64,000 nucleotides of DNA from Sphingomicrobium lutaoense (GCF_014195685.1 NZ_JACICF010000001.1:218992-282991); one strand, 5' to 3'. Shown: positions 34,450 to 45,185, counted from the stretch's first letter. Made by a program: numbers and translations. The notes: a model not told the origin generated them from the letters alone.

Positions 34450-35496
34450 TCAGGCGGGGCGAAACTGTAGCCTGGCGATCGTGCCGCCCTCGGCTTGCTC
34501 CTGCAGCGTGAATTCGGCGTTGACCTGCTGCGCCATCATCAGTGCGATGCGAAGGCCGAGACTTTCGGTCTGCTCGATATCGAAATCGTCCGGCAGGCCC
34601 ACCCCGTCGTCCTCGATCTCGATCACATTGCCTTCATCGCCGCGATAGAGGCGCACCTCGATCCGCCCGTGGCCACGGGCCCTGAAACCATGCTCCATCG
34701 AATTGGCGATCGATTCCGCCACGATGAGCGCGACGGGGATGGCCGCTTCGGAATCGATCTCGATGGCATGGTCGACCTCGACATTGAAATCGACCTCGAG
34801 ACCCCCGTTGGTCTCGATCACGTCCTCGACCAATGCCTCGACGAAGCTGCCCATGTCGCGGCCTTCGCCGTCGGGCCGGTACAATTGACGGCTCACTCTC
34901 CCGATCGTCGCGAGGCGATTGGCCGCTTCCTCCAACGAGGCCTGCGCGGCACTGTCGCGCACCTGCCGCCGCTGCAGGGTCAGCAGGGCCGCGATCATCT
35001 GGAGATTGTTCGAAACCCGATGCTGTAATTCGCGGAACAGGAGTTCGCGCGTCACCGCCAGTTGCTCGGATCGTGCGCGCTCCTCGCGCAACTGCCGGTT
35101 GAACTGCTGCATCCAGTGGATGAGAGCCACGTCGATGGTGACGATGGCAGTGTAGAAAAGCAGCGCGACCAGCCCTCCATGGCTGAATGCGAAACTGTTC
35201 TGGATCGGCACGAAACTGTACCAGGCTATGGCCCCGCACAGCAGTCCCGCCACCGCTCCGAAAGTCGCGCCGAACAGGAAGGACACGGCGATCACCACCG
35301 GGATGAAGGTGACCAGCTGGAAACCGGTCGGCAGGATCGGGTCGATCTCGAGGCGCAGCCACCAGGCAAACAGCGACAGGAGGATCGTCGCACCCAGCGC
35401 AATGGGCCAGCGGACCTTGGTCAAGGGGATATGTTCGGCAAGCGAGCGGCGCGCGCCCGTCTGATGTGCCGCAGCAATGGAGGCCGGATCGTTCAT
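34450..35496 (-). CDS. DUF4118 / HisKA_2 sensor histidine kinase
   Basis: Protein of 348 residues: three or four membrane helices (about 28-130) in a DUF4118-like sensor, then a coiled segment and the HisKA_2 H-box FRELQHRVSNNLQMIAALL, and a HATPase domain with ESIANSMEHGF, EDDGVGLP and SLGLRIALMM. All motifs look intact. No response regulator is adjacent; kinases of this kind often signal to PhyR or to single-domain regulators encoded elsewhere. It is on the minus strand, between sulP and pnp, with its own promoter likely before 35496. The 34297-34449 gap carries no gene. Confidence 0.9.
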   Translation of the reverse strand: MNDPASIAAAHQTGARRSLAEHIPLTKVRWPIALGATILLSLFAWWLRLEIDPILPTGFQLVTFIPVVIAVSFLFGATFGAVAGLLCGAIAWYSFVPIQNSFAFSHGGLVALLFYTAIVTIDVALIHWMQQFNRQLREERARSEQLAVTRELLFRELQHRVSNNLQMIAALLTLQRRQVRDSAAQASLEEAANRLATIGRVSRQLYRPDGEGRDMGSFVEALVEDVIETNGGLEVDFNVEVDHAIEIDSEAAIPVALIVAESIANSMEHGFRARGHGRIEVRLYRGDEGNVIEIEDDGVGLPDDFDIEQTESLGLRIALMMAQQVNAEFTLQEQAEGGTIARLQFRPA

Positions 35497-35530
35497 GCCA
35501 AAGCATTAGCTCCTGAAATTAAAAAGAAAA

Positions 35531-35555
35531 GCCTCCGGTCTCACCGACCGGAGGC
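35531..35555 (-). terminator. Terminator of pnp
   Basis: Perfect 10-bp stem (35531-35540 with 35546-35555), 5-base loop. On the minus strand it is followed by TTTTCTTTTT, a strong intrinsic terminator for pnp. Confidence 0.9.
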
Positions 35556-35582
35556 TTCGCTTGTTCAGGAATGACCCGACGA

Positions 35583-37928
35583 TCAGTCGTCGTCGCGGCC
35601 TTCGGTCAGGAAGGCGGGAGCGAATTCGGGATCGCCGCCCTTGCCGCCTTCGTCCGAACCCTTGTCACGGCGCGGACCGCGACCACGGCCACCGCCATCA
35701 CGACCACCGCCGTCACGACCGCCGCGGCCGCCACGGCCACGATCACCCCGTTCGCCACGGTCACCACGGTCACCACGGTCGCGGCGCGGGCCCTTCTCGC
35801 GGGGCGGGCGGGTGTCTTCCAGTTCCTCGCCGGTTTCCTGGTCGACCACGCGCATCGACAGGCGGACCTTGCCGCGCTGGTCGATCTCGAGCAGCTTGAC
35901 CTTCACTTCCTGGCCTTCTTCGAGAACGTCGCTGACCTTTTCGACCCGCTCGTTCTTGATTTCCGACACATGGACGAGGCCGTCCTTGCCCGGCATGAAG
36001 GTCACGAAGGCGCCGAAATCGACGATATTGGCGACCTTGCCGGTGTAGATCGTGCCGACTTCGGGTTCGACCACGATGCCTTCGATCCACTTGCGTGCGG
36101 CTTCGATCTGCGAAAGGTCGGACGAGGAAATCTTGATGATCCCTTCATCGTCGATGTCGACCTTGGCACCGGTTTCGGCGACGATCTCGCGGATCACCTT
36201 GCCGCCCGTGCCGATCACGTCGCGGATCTTGTCCTTGGCGATCTGCATCGTCTCGATACGCGGCGCATGCTGCGACACTTCGCTGCGGCTGTGGTCGAGA
36301 GCCTTGGTCATCTCGCCGAGGATGTGCGCGCGGCCCTTCTTGGCCTGCTCGAGAGCGGTGCGCATGATTTCCTCGGTGATGCCCGCCACCTTGATGTCCA
36401 TCTGGAGCGAGGTGATGCCCTCTTCGGTGCCGGCCACCTTGAAGTCCATGTCGCCGAGATGATCTTCATCACCTAGGATGTCGGACAGAACGGTGAAGTC
36501 CTTGCCTTCGAGGATGAGGCCCATGGCGATGCCCGAAACCGGACGCACGATGGGAACGCCGGCATCCATCATCGACAGACAGCCGCCGCACACGGTCGCC
36601 ATCGACGAGGAGCCATTGCTCTCGGTGATGTCGGACAGGATGCGGATGGTGTAGGGGAAGTCCTCATGGCTCGGCAGCACCGGGTGCAGCGCGCGCCATG
36701 CCAGCTTGCCATGCCCCGTCTCGCGACGGCTGGTGAAGCCGAAGCGACCCACTTCGCCGACCGAATAGGGCGGGAAGTTATAGTGCAGCATGAAGTGGTT
36801 GTAGGACAGGCCCTCGAGGCCGTCGATCATCTGCTCGGCGTCCTTGGTGCCCAGCGTGGTGGTGCAGATCGCCTGCGTCTCGCCGCGGGTGAACAGCGCC
36901 GAACCATGGGTGCGGGGCAGAAGGCCGACCATCGCTTCGATCGGACGCACTTCGTCGGTCTTGCGGCCGTCGATGCGCTTGCCGTCCTTGAGGATTGCCT
37001 TGCGGACGATGTCGCTTTCCAGCTTCTTCACCAGCTTGAGCTTGCCGAGATATTCGGCGGGATCGGCATCCTCGATCGATTCGAAATGGTCGCGCGCCTT
37101 TTCGCGGGCCGCATTGATCGCGGCCTGGCGCTCGCCCTTGTCGGTGATCTGGTAGGCCTTGGCGAGATCATCGCCGATGAGGCCGCGCAGTTCCTCGAGC
37201 GTGCCCGACTTGTCTTCGACGACATCGAGTTCCCACGGATCCTTGGCGGCCTGTTCGGCCAGCTCGATGATCGCGTCGACGACCTTGCGGCTTGCTTCGT
37301 GCGCAAAATTCACCGCGCCGAGCATTTCTTCCTCGGTCAGTTCCTTGGCCTCGGATTCGACCATCATCACCGCATCGCGGGTGGCGGCGACCACGAGGTC
37401 GAGACGGCCTTCGTCGAAGATCGTCGAAAGGCTGGGATTGAGGACATATTCGCCATCGACATAACCGACGCGCGCGGCGCCGATCGGGCCCATGAAGGGA
37501 ACGCCCGAGATGGTCAGCGCCGCCGAGGCCGCGATCATCGCGAGGATGTCGGGTTCGTTCTCGCCGTCATAGGACAGCACCTGGGCGATGACGTTGATTT
37601 CGTTGTAGAAACCTTCGGGGAACAGCGGACGGACCGGACGGTCGATCAGGCGGCTGACGAGGGTTTCCTTTTCGGTCGCGCGGCCTTCGCGCTTGAAAAA
37701 GCCGCCCGGAATGCGTCCGGCCGACGAGAATTTTTCCTGGTAGTGGACGGTGAGCGGGAAGAAGTCCTGCCCTTCCTTCACACTCTTCGCGGCGGTGACG
37801 GCGCACAGAACCACGGTTTCACCGAGGGTCGCGAGAACCGCGCCGTCGGCCTGGCGGGCAATACGCCCGGTTTCGAGCTTGAGCGTCTTGCCGCCCAGAT
37901 CGATTTCTACAGTCTTGATATCAAACAT
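35583..37928 (-). CDS. pnp: Polyribonucleotide nucleotidyltransferase (PNPase)
   Basis: Phosphorolytic 3'-5' exoribonuclease of 781 residues, part of the RNA degradosome. Two RNase PH-like domains (about 10-145 and 315-550, with [17 protein letters not shown] and [16 protein letters not shown] carrying the active-site Asp), KH domain (about 555-612, [11 protein letters not shown]) and S1 domain (about 622-690). The last 80 residues form an unusual R/G/D-rich tail with tandem RGDRGDRG steps and RGG-like blocks, coded by highly repetitive DNA (about 35640-35800). Such tails may bind RNA or RNase E. It follows rpsO, as in most bacteria. Confidence 0.97.
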   Translation of the reverse strand: MFDIKTVEIDLGGKTLKLETGRIARQADGAVLATLGETVVLCAVTAAKSVKEGQDFFPLTVHYQEKFSSAGRIPGGFFKREGRATEKETLVSRLIDRPVRPLFPEGFYNEINVIAQVLSYDGENEPDILAMIAASAALTISGVPFMGPIGAARVGYVDGEYVLNPSLSTIFDEGRLDLVVAATRDAVMMVESEAKELTEEEMLGAVNFAHEASRKVVDAIIELAEQAAKDPWELDVVEDKSGTLEELRGLIGDDLAKAYQITDKGERQAAINAAREKARDHFESIEDADPAEYLGKLKLVKKLESDIVRKAILKDGKRIDGRKTDEVRPIEAMVGLLPRTHGSALFTRGETQAICTTTLGTKDAEQMIDGLEGLSYNHFMLHYNFPPYSVGEVGRFGFTSRRETGHGKLAWRALHPVLPSHEDFPYTIRILSDITESNGSSSMATVCGGCLSMMDAGVPIVRPVSGIAMGLILEGKDFTVLSDILGDEDHLGDMDFKVAGTEEGITSLQMDIKVAGITEEIMRTALEQAKKGRAHILGEMTKALDHSRSEVSQHAPRIETMQIAKDKIRDVIGTGGKVIREIVAETGAKVDIDDEGIIKISSSDLSQIEAARKWIEGIVVEPEVGTIYTGKVANIVDFGAFVTFMPGKDGLVHVSEIKNERVEKVSDVLEEGQEVKVKLLEIDQRGKVRLSMRVVDQETGEELEDTRPPREKGPRRDRGDRGDRGERGDRGRGGRGGRDGGGRDGGGRGRGPRRDKGSDEGGKGGDPEFAPAFLTEGRDDD

Positions 37929-38060
37929 ATATTTTCCACCCGGGGGCCGGATGCCGCCGGGGCCTCTTTCGTTTGCGGGCTAGCCGGCCCGCGCGGTTCG
38001 GGGCGATTTCCTGCCCCCTTCTTTCCTTCGCGCCGGATTGCGCGAGGTCGGATAAGCAAA

Positions 38061-38080
38061 GGGCGCCCGGTAAGGCGCCC
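38061..38080 (-). terminator. Hairpin between rpsO and pnp
   Basis: Stem 38061-38067 with 38074-38080, loop of six; T-rich runs follow on both strands. On the minus strand it lies just past the rpsO stop and may partly terminate or process the rpsO-pnp message. Confidence 0.75.
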
Positions 38081-38093
38081 TTTTTGAATTCGG

Positions 38094-38363
38094 TTACTTG
38101 CGCAGACCCAGCTTCGCGATCAGGTCGCTATAGCGTTGGTGGTCCTTGCGCTTCAGATAATCGAGAAGGCTGCGGCGCTTGTTGACCATCATCAGGAGGC
38201 CGCGGCGCGAATGATTGTCCTTCGCATGGCCCTTGAAATGCTCGGTCAGCGTGTTGATGCGGTCGGTGAGGATCGCGATCTGGACTTCGGGCGAACCCGT
38301 GTCACCTTCACCGCGACCATGTTCCTTGACGATCTCGGCCTTGCGTTCAGTCGTAATCGACAT
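38094..38363 (-). CDS. rpsO: 30S ribosomal protein S15
   Basis: Ribosomal protein of 89 residues and normal length, with [17 protein letters not shown], the conserved HxKDxHSRRGL ([12 protein letters not shown]) and [12 protein letters not shown]. It binds 16S rRNA in the platform of the 30S subunit. It lies between truB and pnp in the usual order. In other bacteria S15 represses its own translation through the leader; no such structure was identified here. Confidence 0.98.
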   Translation of the reverse strand: MSITTERKAEIVKEHGRGEGDTGSPEVQIAILTDRINTLTEHFKGHAKDNHSRRGLLMMVNKRRSLLDYLKRKDHQRYSDLIAKLGLRK

Positions 38364-38381
38364 CGTGTCATTCCTTTCAAA

Positions 38382-39284
38382 TCAGATGTTGAACCCGCGC
38401 AAGACGGCAACTTCGCCATCTTCCACCGAAACCAGCGCGACCGGGCGTTGCCCTTCGATCGCGAGATGCTGGCCCGGCGGTGCGGGGTGCCCGGTCAGCC
38501 GCTGTCCATGACGGAGCAGGCTGGCTTCCTCGGGCGTGACGATGAGGGCCGGGATGTCGTCCAGCCCCGCTTCAAGCGGGAGTACCTCATCAATCAGTGC
38601 GCGCGACTTAGCGGCTTCTTCCAGAAAGTCCAGTGAAATCGCCTGTTTGAGCGAAAAGGGACCGGCGCGCGTCCGCCTCAACATGGTGACATGGCCGACG
38701 CTTCCAAGGGCGCGTGCGATGTCCCGTGCGAGAGAGCGGATATAGGTCCCTTTGGAGACCGTCGCAGACAAGGTGACTTCCTCCTCGCCCGCATCGCCGA
38801 TGGTCAGCGAATGGATGATCACCGTCCGGCTGGCCAGATCGACCTGCTTGCCTTCGCGCGCCAGCGCATAGGCGCGCTTCCCCTCGACCTTGAGCGCGGA
38901 GAAAGCGGGCGGCACCTGCTCGATCGTCCCGGTGAAGCCCGGCAGCACGTCCTCGATCTCCTGCCGCGAAGGGCGCACGTCGCTGGTCGCCACCACTTCG
39001 CCCTCGGCATCGAGCGTATCGGTCTCGCTCCCGAAGCGGATAGTGAAATCATATTCCTTGGTGGCATCGAGCATCCGCCCCGCGAGCTTGGTCGCTTCGC
39101 CGAGCGCGATCGGCAGCACTCCGGACGCCAGCGGGTCGAGCGTCCCGCCATGCCCCACCTTGGGCTTGCGCGCGCCCATCTGGCGCGCGGCCCATTTGAC
39201 CTTGCCGACACAGGCAGTCGAGCCGATCCCTACCGGCTTGTCGAGAATGATCCAGCCGTTGATCGGCGGCGCGGGCTCGCTCAC
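38382..39284 (-). CDS. truB: tRNA pseudouridine(55) synthase
   Basis: Enzyme of about 300 residues that makes pseudouridine 55 in the T-loop of tRNAs. [11 protein letters not shown] at the N-terminus, the catalytic Asp in [15 protein letters not shown] (about residue 50), [19 protein letters not shown] and the later [13 protein letters not shown]. The start is GTG 39284, whose GTGA overlaps the tdk stop by 4 bases, giving translational coupling; a longer in-frame extension reads through tdk. It is part of the rbfA-tdk-truB-rpsO-pnp order. Confidence 0.95.
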   Translation of the reverse strand: MSEPAPPINGWIILDKPVGIGSTACVGKVKWAARQMGARKPKVGHGGTLDPLASGVLPIALGEATKLAGRMLDATKEYDFTIRFGSETDTLDAEGEVVATSDVRPSRQEIEDVLPGFTGTIEQVPPAFSALKVEGKRAYALAREGKQVDLASRTVIIHSLTIGDAGEEEVTLSATVSKGTYIRSLARDIARALGSVGHVTMLRRTRAGPFSLKQAISLDFLEEAAKSRALIDEVLPLEAGLDDIPALIVTPEEASLLRHGQRLTGHPAPPGQHLAIEGQRPVALVSVEDGEVAVLRGFNI

Positions 39285-39904
39285 GATGCGAGGGCGTCGG
39301 CCATGGGTTGGGCAAGCCGCGCCTCGGCATCGGCCAGCCGCTCGCGGAAATGGCGACGGCAAAGCGCGATATAGCGGTCATTGCCCCCGATTTCGGTCTG
39401 TTCGCCCGCCGCGACGGCGTGCCCATCCCCATCGACGCGCAGGTTCATCGTCGCCTTGCGCCCGCATTCGCACACGGCCTTCAGCTCGATAAGCGAATCC
39501 GCCAGCGCCAGCAGCGCCGCCGAACCCGGGAACAATTTGCCCTGGAAATCGGTGCGCAGCCCGTAGCACAGCACCGGGATATGCGCCTTGTCGGCAATGT
39601 CGGCGAGCTGGAGCACCTGCGCTTCGGAAAGGAATTGCGCTTCGTCGACCAGCACGCAATCGAGCGCCCGCTTGTCGCGCTCGGCAAGGATTGCGGCCTC
39701 GAGGTCGCATTGGTCATGATAGCGATGCGCCTCGGCTTCCAGCCCGATGCGCGACCCGATGCGTCCGGCCCCGACACGATCGTCGAGCGCGGCGGTCCAG
39801 AGCATGGTCTCCATTCCGCGCTCGCGATAGTTGAACGCCGCCTGCAACAGCGTGGTCGATTTGCCGGCATTCATCGCCGCATAATAGAAATAGAGCTTGG
39901 CCAT
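39281..39904 (-). CDS. tdk: Thymidine kinase
   Basis: Type II thymidine kinase of 207 residues, phosphorylating thymidine with ATP in the salvage pathway. P-loop [11 protein letters not shown] (about 11-21), the Walker B-like [11 protein letters not shown] with the catalytic Glu, and [12 protein letters not shown] where zinc-binding Cys residues normally lie. The lasso segment [14 protein letters not shown] is present. Located between rbfA and truB and overlapping truB by 4 bases, which is an unusual place for a nucleotide salvage gene, though it may be common in this lineage. Confidence 0.95.
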   Translation of the reverse strand: MAKLYFYYAAMNAGKSTTLLQAAFNYRERGMETMLWTAALDDRVGAGRIGSRIGLEAEAHRYHDQCDLEAAILAERDKRALDCVLVDEAQFLSEAQVLQLADIADKAHIPVLCYGLRTDFQGKLFPGSAALLALADSLIELKAVCECGRKATMNLRVDGDGHAVAAGEQTEIGGNDRYIALCRRHFRERLADAEARLAQPMADALAS

Positions 39905-39935
39905 CCCGCCACCCTAGCGGCGGGGGCGCGGGAGT

Positions 39936-40334
39936 CTATTCCTCTTCGTCCCGCTCCAAATCCTGCGCGACATGGGCCGAGCGCAAGAGCTGGTCGATAT
40001 GGCTGCCTTCGTCGAAGCTCTCGTCGATGCGGAACTTCAGATCAGCGGCATATTTAGTGTTCACCCGCCGCGACACTTCGCCGCGCAGGTAACGCACATT
40101 GCGCTTGAGCGCGCTCAGCACCTCTTCCTCGTCCCCGCCGAGCAGCGGCTTGACGAAGACAGTGGCATGGCGAAGATCCGGCGACATCCGGACCTCGGTC
40201 ACAGACACCATGTGCGAAGCGAGCGTCTCGTCATGCACGTCCCCGCGCGACAGGATCTCGCTCAGCGCGTGCCGCACTTGCTCGCCCACGCGCAAGACGC
40301 GCACCGAGGGGCCGTCCTGTTGCTTGCTGCGCAT
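39936..40334 (-). CDS. rbfA: 30S ribosome-binding factor A
   Basis: Cold-shock-type ribosome maturation factor of 132 residues that binds the 30S subunit during 16S processing. [18 protein letters not shown] at the N-terminus, [19 protein letters not shown] in the KH-like core and [14 protein letters not shown] at the C-terminus are typical. It follows infB by 3 bases and precedes tdk by 31. Confidence 0.95.
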   Translation of the reverse strand: MRSKQQDGPSVRVLRVGEQVRHALSEILSRGDVHDETLASHMVSVTEVRMSPDLRHATVFVKPLLGGDEEEVLSALKRNVRYLRGEVSRRVNTKYAADLKFRIDESFDEGSHIDQLLRSAHVAQDLERDEEE

Positions 40335-40337
40335 CGT

Positions 40338-42851
40338 CTATTCGATCGTCCGGGCTTTTTCTTCGACTTCGAAGACCTCGAGCATGTCGCCAGGCTTGAT
40401 GTCGTTGGTGTCCTGAAGGACGACACCGCATTCGGTCCCGGCCTCGACTTCCTTCACATCGTCCTTGAAGCGGCGAAGCGAGTCGATCACCGTCTTGGAG
40501 ACGATGACATCGTCGCGCGTGAGACGCGCATGGAAGCCCTTCTGGATGACGCCCTCGACGACGAGGAGACCCGCGGCCTTGTCCTTCTTGCCCGCCGGGA
40601 AGACCTGCTTCACTTCGGCGCGGCCACGGACATTCTCGATGATCTCCGGACCCAGTTCGCCCGCCATCGCTTCCTTCACCCAGTCGGTGAGGTGGTAGAT
40701 GACGTCGTAATAGCGGAACTCGACCTGCTCGCGATTGGCGACTTCGCGCGCCTTGGCATTGGGACGCACGTTGAAGCCGATGATCGGCGCGCCGGTCGAA
40801 GCCGCCAGCGTCACGTCGCTCTCGGTGATCGCACCGACACCCGAATGGAGCACGCGAACCTCGATTTCCTCGGTGGAAATCTTGTTCACCGCGGCATTGA
40901 TCGCCTCGGCGGTGCCTTGCACGTCGGCCTTGATGATCATCGGGAACTGGATCGTCTGCGCGCCCTTCTTGGCGAACATGTTCTCGAGGCTCATCGGAGC
41001 GGCCGTGGTGCGCTGCTCGTCGAGCTTGCGCTGGCGATAGTCGGCGACTTCGCGGGCGCGGGCCTCGTTCTCGACCACGGTGAAGGGGTCGCCCGCGCTC
41101 GGCAGGGCGGAAAGGCCCAGCACTTCGACGGGGAAGGAGGGGCCGGCTTCCTTGACGCGGCGGCCATGGTCGTCGACCAGCGCGCGCACCTTGCCTGCCG
41201 CCGGACCGGCCACGAAGGTGTCCCCGACCTTGAGCGTGCCGCGCTGGATCAGCACGGTCGCCACCGGGCCACGGCCCTTGTCGAGCTTCGCCTCGACCAC
41301 GGTCGCATCGGCGGCGCGGTCGGGATTGGCCTTCAGTTCGAGCAATTCGGCCTGGAGGTTGATCGCCTCGAGCAGCTTGTCGATGTTGGTCTTCTTCTTG
41401 GCCGACACCTCGACGTCCTGCACGTCGCCGCTCATCGCTTCGACGATGACTTCATGCTGCAAAAGCTCCTCGCGGACCTTCTGCGGATTGGCGCCGTCCT
41501 TGTCGATCTTGTTGATCGCCACGATCATCGGGACATTGGCCGCCTTGGTGTGGTTGATCGCCTCGATCGTCTGCGGCTTGAGGCCGTCATCGGCCGCCAC
41601 CACCAGGATGACGATGTCGGTGACATTGGCACCGCGCGCACGCATCTCGGTGAAGGCCTCATGGCCCGGCGTGTCGAGGAAGGTGATCGGATCGCCGCCC
41701 TTGGGGGTAACCTGGTAGGCGCCGATATGCTGGGTGATGCCGCCCGCTTCGCCCGCGGCGACATCGGCCCCGCGAATGGCGTCGAGCAGGCTGGTCTTGC
41801 CATGATCGACATGGCCCATGATGGTCACCACCGGCGGACGCGACTTCAGCGTGTCCTCGGGATCGACATCCTCGGAGGTGTCGATATCGACGTCGCTTTC
41901 CGAAACGCGCTGCACCTTGTGGCCGAATTCGTTGACGAGCAGTTCGGCGGTGTCCTGGTCGACGGTCTGGTTGACCGTCACCATCATGCCCATGTTGAAC
42001 AGGCTCTTGACGAGATCGGCGGCCTTTTCGCCCATGCGCTTGGCCAGTTCGGCAACGGTGATGCTGTCGGGCACCACCACGTCGCGAACGGTCTTCTCGC
42101 GCGGGCCGCTATGCTGCTGCGAACGCTTTTCCTTCTCGCGCTTGCGCTTGAGGGCGGCGAGGCTGCGCGCACGGCCACCTTCGTCGCCGCGCAGCGCGCG
42201 ATTGACGGTGAGCTTGCCCGAACGGCGGTCGGGGGCCGGACGGCCCTTGGTGCGGTCAGGCTTCTTGGGCGCGGCGGGCTTGGGCGCGCGCCGGTCGTCG
42301 GCAGTGCGCGGAGCGGCAGGCGAGGGGGCCGCAGCCGCCTTCTTCTGCTCTTCGGCCTCGCGGCGCGCTTCCTCGGCGGCGCGCTCGGCATCTTCCTTGG
42401 CCTTGCGCTCGGCTTCTTCCTCGGCGCGGCGATTGGCTTCGGCGCGCTCGGCTTCCTCGCGGCTCGCGCTGGCTTTCTTCTGTTCCTCGCGGCGGCGCGC
42501 TTCCTCGGCAAGGCGCAGGCGCTCTTCCTCGGCTTCGCGCTGCATCCGCTCGGTCTCGGCCTTGCGGCGCGCGATTTCCTCGGCTTCGGACAGCTTGCGC
42601 GCGGGCGCCTTCTTCTCGGGCGCGGGCTTCTTGGCGGGCGCGGCCTTTTCCTCGGGCGCAGCCTTGGCTTCTTCCTGCTTCTCGGCCTCGGGCTTGGCAT
42701 CGCCGGGCTTCAGGATGCGCCGCTTCTTGACCTCGACCACGACGGTGTTCGAGCGCCCATGGCTGAAGCTTTGCTTCACCTTGCCGGTTTCGACCGTCCG
42801 CTTGATACCCAGCGGCGGACGCGTGCCCAGCTTCTTCTTATCGTCGCTCAT
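40338..42851 (-). CDS. infB: Translation initiation factor IF-2
   Basis: GTPase of about 837 residues that brings initiator tRNA to the ribosome. A basic N-terminal IF2_N-like piece, then a long K/E/A/R-rich coiled region (about 55-230), a second IF2_N (about 255-310), then the G domain with GHVDHGKTSLLDAI (about 345), DTPGHEAF (about 389) and NKID (about 447), followed by domains II to IV. ATG 42851 gives MSDDKKKLGTRPPLG, the usual start. It follows the ylxR gene by 1 base. Confidence 0.97.
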   Translation of the reverse strand: MSDDKKKLGTRPPLGIKRTVETGKVKQSFSHGRSNTVVVEVKKRRILKPGDAKPEAEKQEEAKAAPEEKAAPAKKPAPEKKAPARKLSEAEEIARRKAETERMQREAEEERLRLAEEARRREEQKKASASREEAERAEANRRAEEEAERKAKEDAERAAEEARREAEEQKKAAAAPSPAAPRTADDRRAPKPAAPKKPDRTKGRPAPDRRSGKLTVNRALRGDEGGRARSLAALKRKREKEKRSQQHSGPREKTVRDVVVPDSITVAELAKRMGEKAADLVKSLFNMGMMVTVNQTVDQDTAELLVNEFGHKVQRVSESDVDIDTSEDVDPEDTLKSRPPVVTIMGHVDHGKTSLLDAIRGADVAAGEAGGITQHIGAYQVTPKGGDPITFLDTPGHEAFTEMRARGANVTDIVILVVAADDGLKPQTIEAINHTKAANVPMIVAINKIDKDGANPQKVREELLQHEVIVEAMSGDVQDVEVSAKKKTNIDKLLEAINLQAELLELKANPDRAADATVVEAKLDKGRGPVATVLIQRGTLKVGDTFVAGPAAGKVRALVDDHGRRVKEAGPSFPVEVLGLSALPSAGDPFTVVENEARAREVADYRQRKLDEQRTTAAPMSLENMFAKKGAQTIQFPMIIKADVQGTAEAINAAVNKISTEEIEVRVLHSGVGAITESDVTLAASTGAPIIGFNVRPNAKAREVANREQVEFRYYDVIYHLTDWVKEAMAGELGPEIIENVRGRAEVKQVFPAGKKDKAAGLLVVEGVIQKGFHARLTRDDVIVSKTVIDSLRRFKDDVKEVEAGTECGVVLQDTNDIKPGDMLEVFEVEEKARTIE

Positions 42852-42852
42852 A

Positions 42853-43560
42853 CTATCCTTCGTTCCTACCATCGTGCATCGACGCATCGGGCGCGGCGGC
42901 ACTGCCGCCGTCTAGCCCAGCATCGGGTTCAAGAAAAGATTGCCAGCGTTCGAGCGCCAGACGCACCCGTTCCGCTGCCTCGGCGTCAAGGAGCGCCACA
43001 TGGACGACATTCTCCCGCCCCAATGCCCCTGACAAGGTGGTGCGATTTTCGGGAAAAACAAGCCCGCGATCCATGCCATGCGCCTCGCCGCCGCCGACCC
43101 GCCACGCGGCGTCGAGCTTCTTGCGGCCATCCTCGGCGGCATCGGCGGCATGGAGAAGAAGATGCGCCTTGCCGCTCCGGCAGGCGGTCTCGACCTTCTC
43201 GCCGCCATTGACCAGCGTGCCGCCCCGCGCCTCGAGGCCGAGCCGGTCGAGGGCGTTGCGCCGCAGCGCCGCCACGATCCGCTCGCCCAGATCCTCGGGG
43301 ATCAGGACCTGCCCGGTCTTGTAGGCCCGCGACAATGCCGCCTTCAGCTTGCCGTCGGCGATCGCCGCCTCGAGCGCGGCCTTGCCGACGCCGACATAGG
43401 CACCCCGGCCCGGCGCCTTGGCGCGCACGTCGGGGGCCACTTGCCCATCGGGACCAAGCGCAAGCCTGACGAGCCGCTCCTTGGGAGCGACTTGCCGGGT
43501 CAGGACGCAGGTCCGGGTCGGACCTTCGCTATTCCCTAGTTGATGCTCATTGGTCCCCAT
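42853..43560 (-). CDS. YlxR-domain (DUF448) RNA-binding protein with C-terminal L7Ae-like part
   Basis: Protein of about 235 residues. The N-terminal 90 residues are a YlxR/DUF448 RNA-binding domain: RTCVLTRQVAPKERLVRL and GRGAYVGVGKAALEAAI. The next part, LGLEARGGTLVNGGEKVETA to HLLLHAADAAEDGRKK, resembles an L7Ae/L30e-type RNA-binding fold, a known fusion in alphaproteobacteria; a C-terminal extension includes LSGALGRENVVHVALL. The ATG at 43560 lies inside the nusA end (14-base overlap), so translation is coupled. Probably works with NusA in transcription or rRNA processing. Confidence 0.9.
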   Translation of the reverse strand: MGTNEHQLGNSEGPTRTCVLTRQVAPKERLVRLALGPDGQVAPDVRAKAPGRGAYVGVGKAALEAAIADGKLKAALSRAYKTGQVLIPEDLGERIVAALRRNALDRLGLEARGGTLVNGGEKVETACRSGKAHLLLHAADAAEDGRKKLDAAWRVGGGEAHGMDRGLVFPENRTTLSGALGRENVVHVALLDAEAAERVRLALERWQSFLEPDAGLDGGSAAAPDASMHDGRNEG

Positions 43561-45181
43561 CCGCGCCAGCGTCCTCCTCGGATGCGGCCGGGGCGGGAGC
43601 CTCGTCCTCGTCTTCGAACCAATGGGCACGAGCCGCCATGATGATCTCGTTGCCCTGCTCTTCGGTCAGGCCATATTCGCCCAGGACGCCGCCCTTTTCC
43701 TCGGCGCGGCCCTTGTCGGAGCGGCGGCGCGGTTCGACGCGCTTCTTCTGGATGAGTTCGTCGGTGGCGAGGTCGGCGACATCGTCGAGCGTCTTGAGGC
43801 CCGCTTCGCCCAGCGTCACCGCCATGGCTTCGGTCATGTGCGGCAGTTCGGCGACCGCATCCTCGACGCCCAGCTCGCGGCGCTTCTCGCGCGCGGCTTC
43901 CTCGCGCCGCTCGAGCGCTTCCTTGGCGCGGCTCTGCAGTTCCTCGGCGATTTCCTCGTCGAGACCCTCGATGGTCGAGATTTCGTCCTGCTCGACATAA
44001 GCGACTTCCTCGAGGCTCGTGAAACCCTCGGCGACCAGCAGCTGCGACAGCGTCTCGTCGACGTCGAGTTCGCCCTGGAACATCTCGGTCCGCTCGGTGA
44101 ATTCCTTCTGCCGCTTTTCGCTGGCATCGGCTTCGGTGAGGATGTCGATCTGGCTGTCGGTCAGCTGGCTCGCGAGGCGCACGTTCTGGCCGCGACGGCC
44201 GATCGCCAGGCTCAGCTGGTCATCGGGAACCACGACCTCGATCCGGCCTTCTTCCTCGTCGATGAGCACGCGGCTCACCGTGGCGGGCTGCAGCGCGTTG
44301 ACGACGAAGGTCGCAAGGTCCTCGGACCAGGGAATGATGTCGATCTTCTCGCCTTGCAATTCCTGCACGACGGCCTGCACGCGGCTGCCCTTCATGCCCA
44401 CGCAGGCGCCGACCGGATCGATCGAGCTGTCGTAGGAGATGACGCCGATCTTGGCGCGGCTACCGGGATCGCGGGCAGCGGCCTTGATCTCGATGATGCC
44501 GTCGTAGATTTCGGGCACTTCCTGCGCGAACAGCTTGCGCATGAAATCGGGATGCGCGCGCGACAGGAAGATCTGCGGGCCGCGGGTTTCGCGGCTGACG
44601 CGCAGGATCAGCGAGCGAATGCGGTCGCCGACGCGCACCATTTCGCGGGGGATCTGCTGGTCGCGGCGGATGACGCCTTCGGCCCGGCCAAGGTCGACCA
44701 CGACATGGCCGAACTCGACGCGCTTGACGACGCCGGTGATGACTTCGCCCGCGCGGTCCTTGAATTCCTCATACTGGCGCTCGCGCTCGGCGTCGCGGAC
44801 CTTCTGGAAGATGACCTGCTTGGCGGCCTGCGCGGCGATGCGCCCGAATTCGATCGGGGGCAGGGGATCGACGATGAAGTCGCCGACCTTGGCGCCGTCC
44901 TGCAGCTTCTGCGCGCCCTTGACGTCGACCTGCTTGAAATGATCGTCGACCTGCTCGACCACTTCGAGGACCCGCCACAGGCGGAGATCGCCCGTTTCGG
45001 GGTCGAGCTTGGCGCGAATGTCGTTCTCGGCACCGTAACGGGCACGGGCGGCACGCTGGATCGCGTCTTCCATCGCCTCGATGACGATCGCCTTGTCGAT
45101 CAGCTTCTCACGCGCAACGGCGTCGGCAATCGCCAGCAGTTCGGCCTTGTTGGCGGTAACCGCCGAAGGAGTGGTGGCCAT
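43547..45181 (-). CDS. nusA: Transcription termination/antitermination factor NusA
   Basis: RNA polymerase-associated factor of 544 residues. N-terminal RNAP-binding domain (about 1-130), S1 domain (about 135-200, [20 protein letters not shown]), two KH domains (about 205-350, [15 protein letters not shown] and [12 protein letters not shown]) and two helix-hairpin-type acidic repeats at the C-terminus ([14 protein letters not shown] and [15 protein letters not shown]). Typical place, 4 bases after rimP and overlapping ylxR. Confidence 0.97.
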   Translation of the reverse strand: MATTPSAVTANKAELLAIADAVAREKLIDKAIVIEAMEDAIQRAARARYGAENDIRAKLDPETGDLRLWRVLEVVEQVDDHFKQVDVKGAQKLQDGAKVGDFIVDPLPPIEFGRIAAQAAKQVIFQKVRDAERERQYEEFKDRAGEVITGVVKRVEFGHVVVDLGRAEGVIRRDQQIPREMVRVGDRIRSLILRVSRETRGPQIFLSRAHPDFMRKLFAQEVPEIYDGIIEIKAAARDPGSRAKIGVISYDSSIDPVGACVGMKGSRVQAVVQELQGEKIDIIPWSEDLATFVVNALQPATVSRVLIDEEEGRIEVVVPDDQLSLAIGRRGQNVRLASQLTDSQIDILTEADASEKRQKEFTERTEMFQGELDVDETLSQLLVAEGFTSLEEVAYVEQDEISTIEGLDEEIAEELQSRAKEALERREEAAREKRRELGVEDAVAELPHMTEAMAVTLGEAGLKTLDDVADLATDELIQKKRVEPRRRSDKGRAEEKGGVLGEYGLTEEQGNEIIMAARAHWFEDEDEAPAPAASEEDAGADGDQ

Positions 45182-45185
45182 GGTC

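Noticed and set aside
35571-36476. Plus-strand frame rich in Ala/Thr over pnp
   Set aside because: Antisense of the repetitive PNPase tail.
39972-43211. 1079-codon plus-strand open frame
   Set aside because: Antisense of rbfA, infB and ylxR; no family features and it crosses several true genes.
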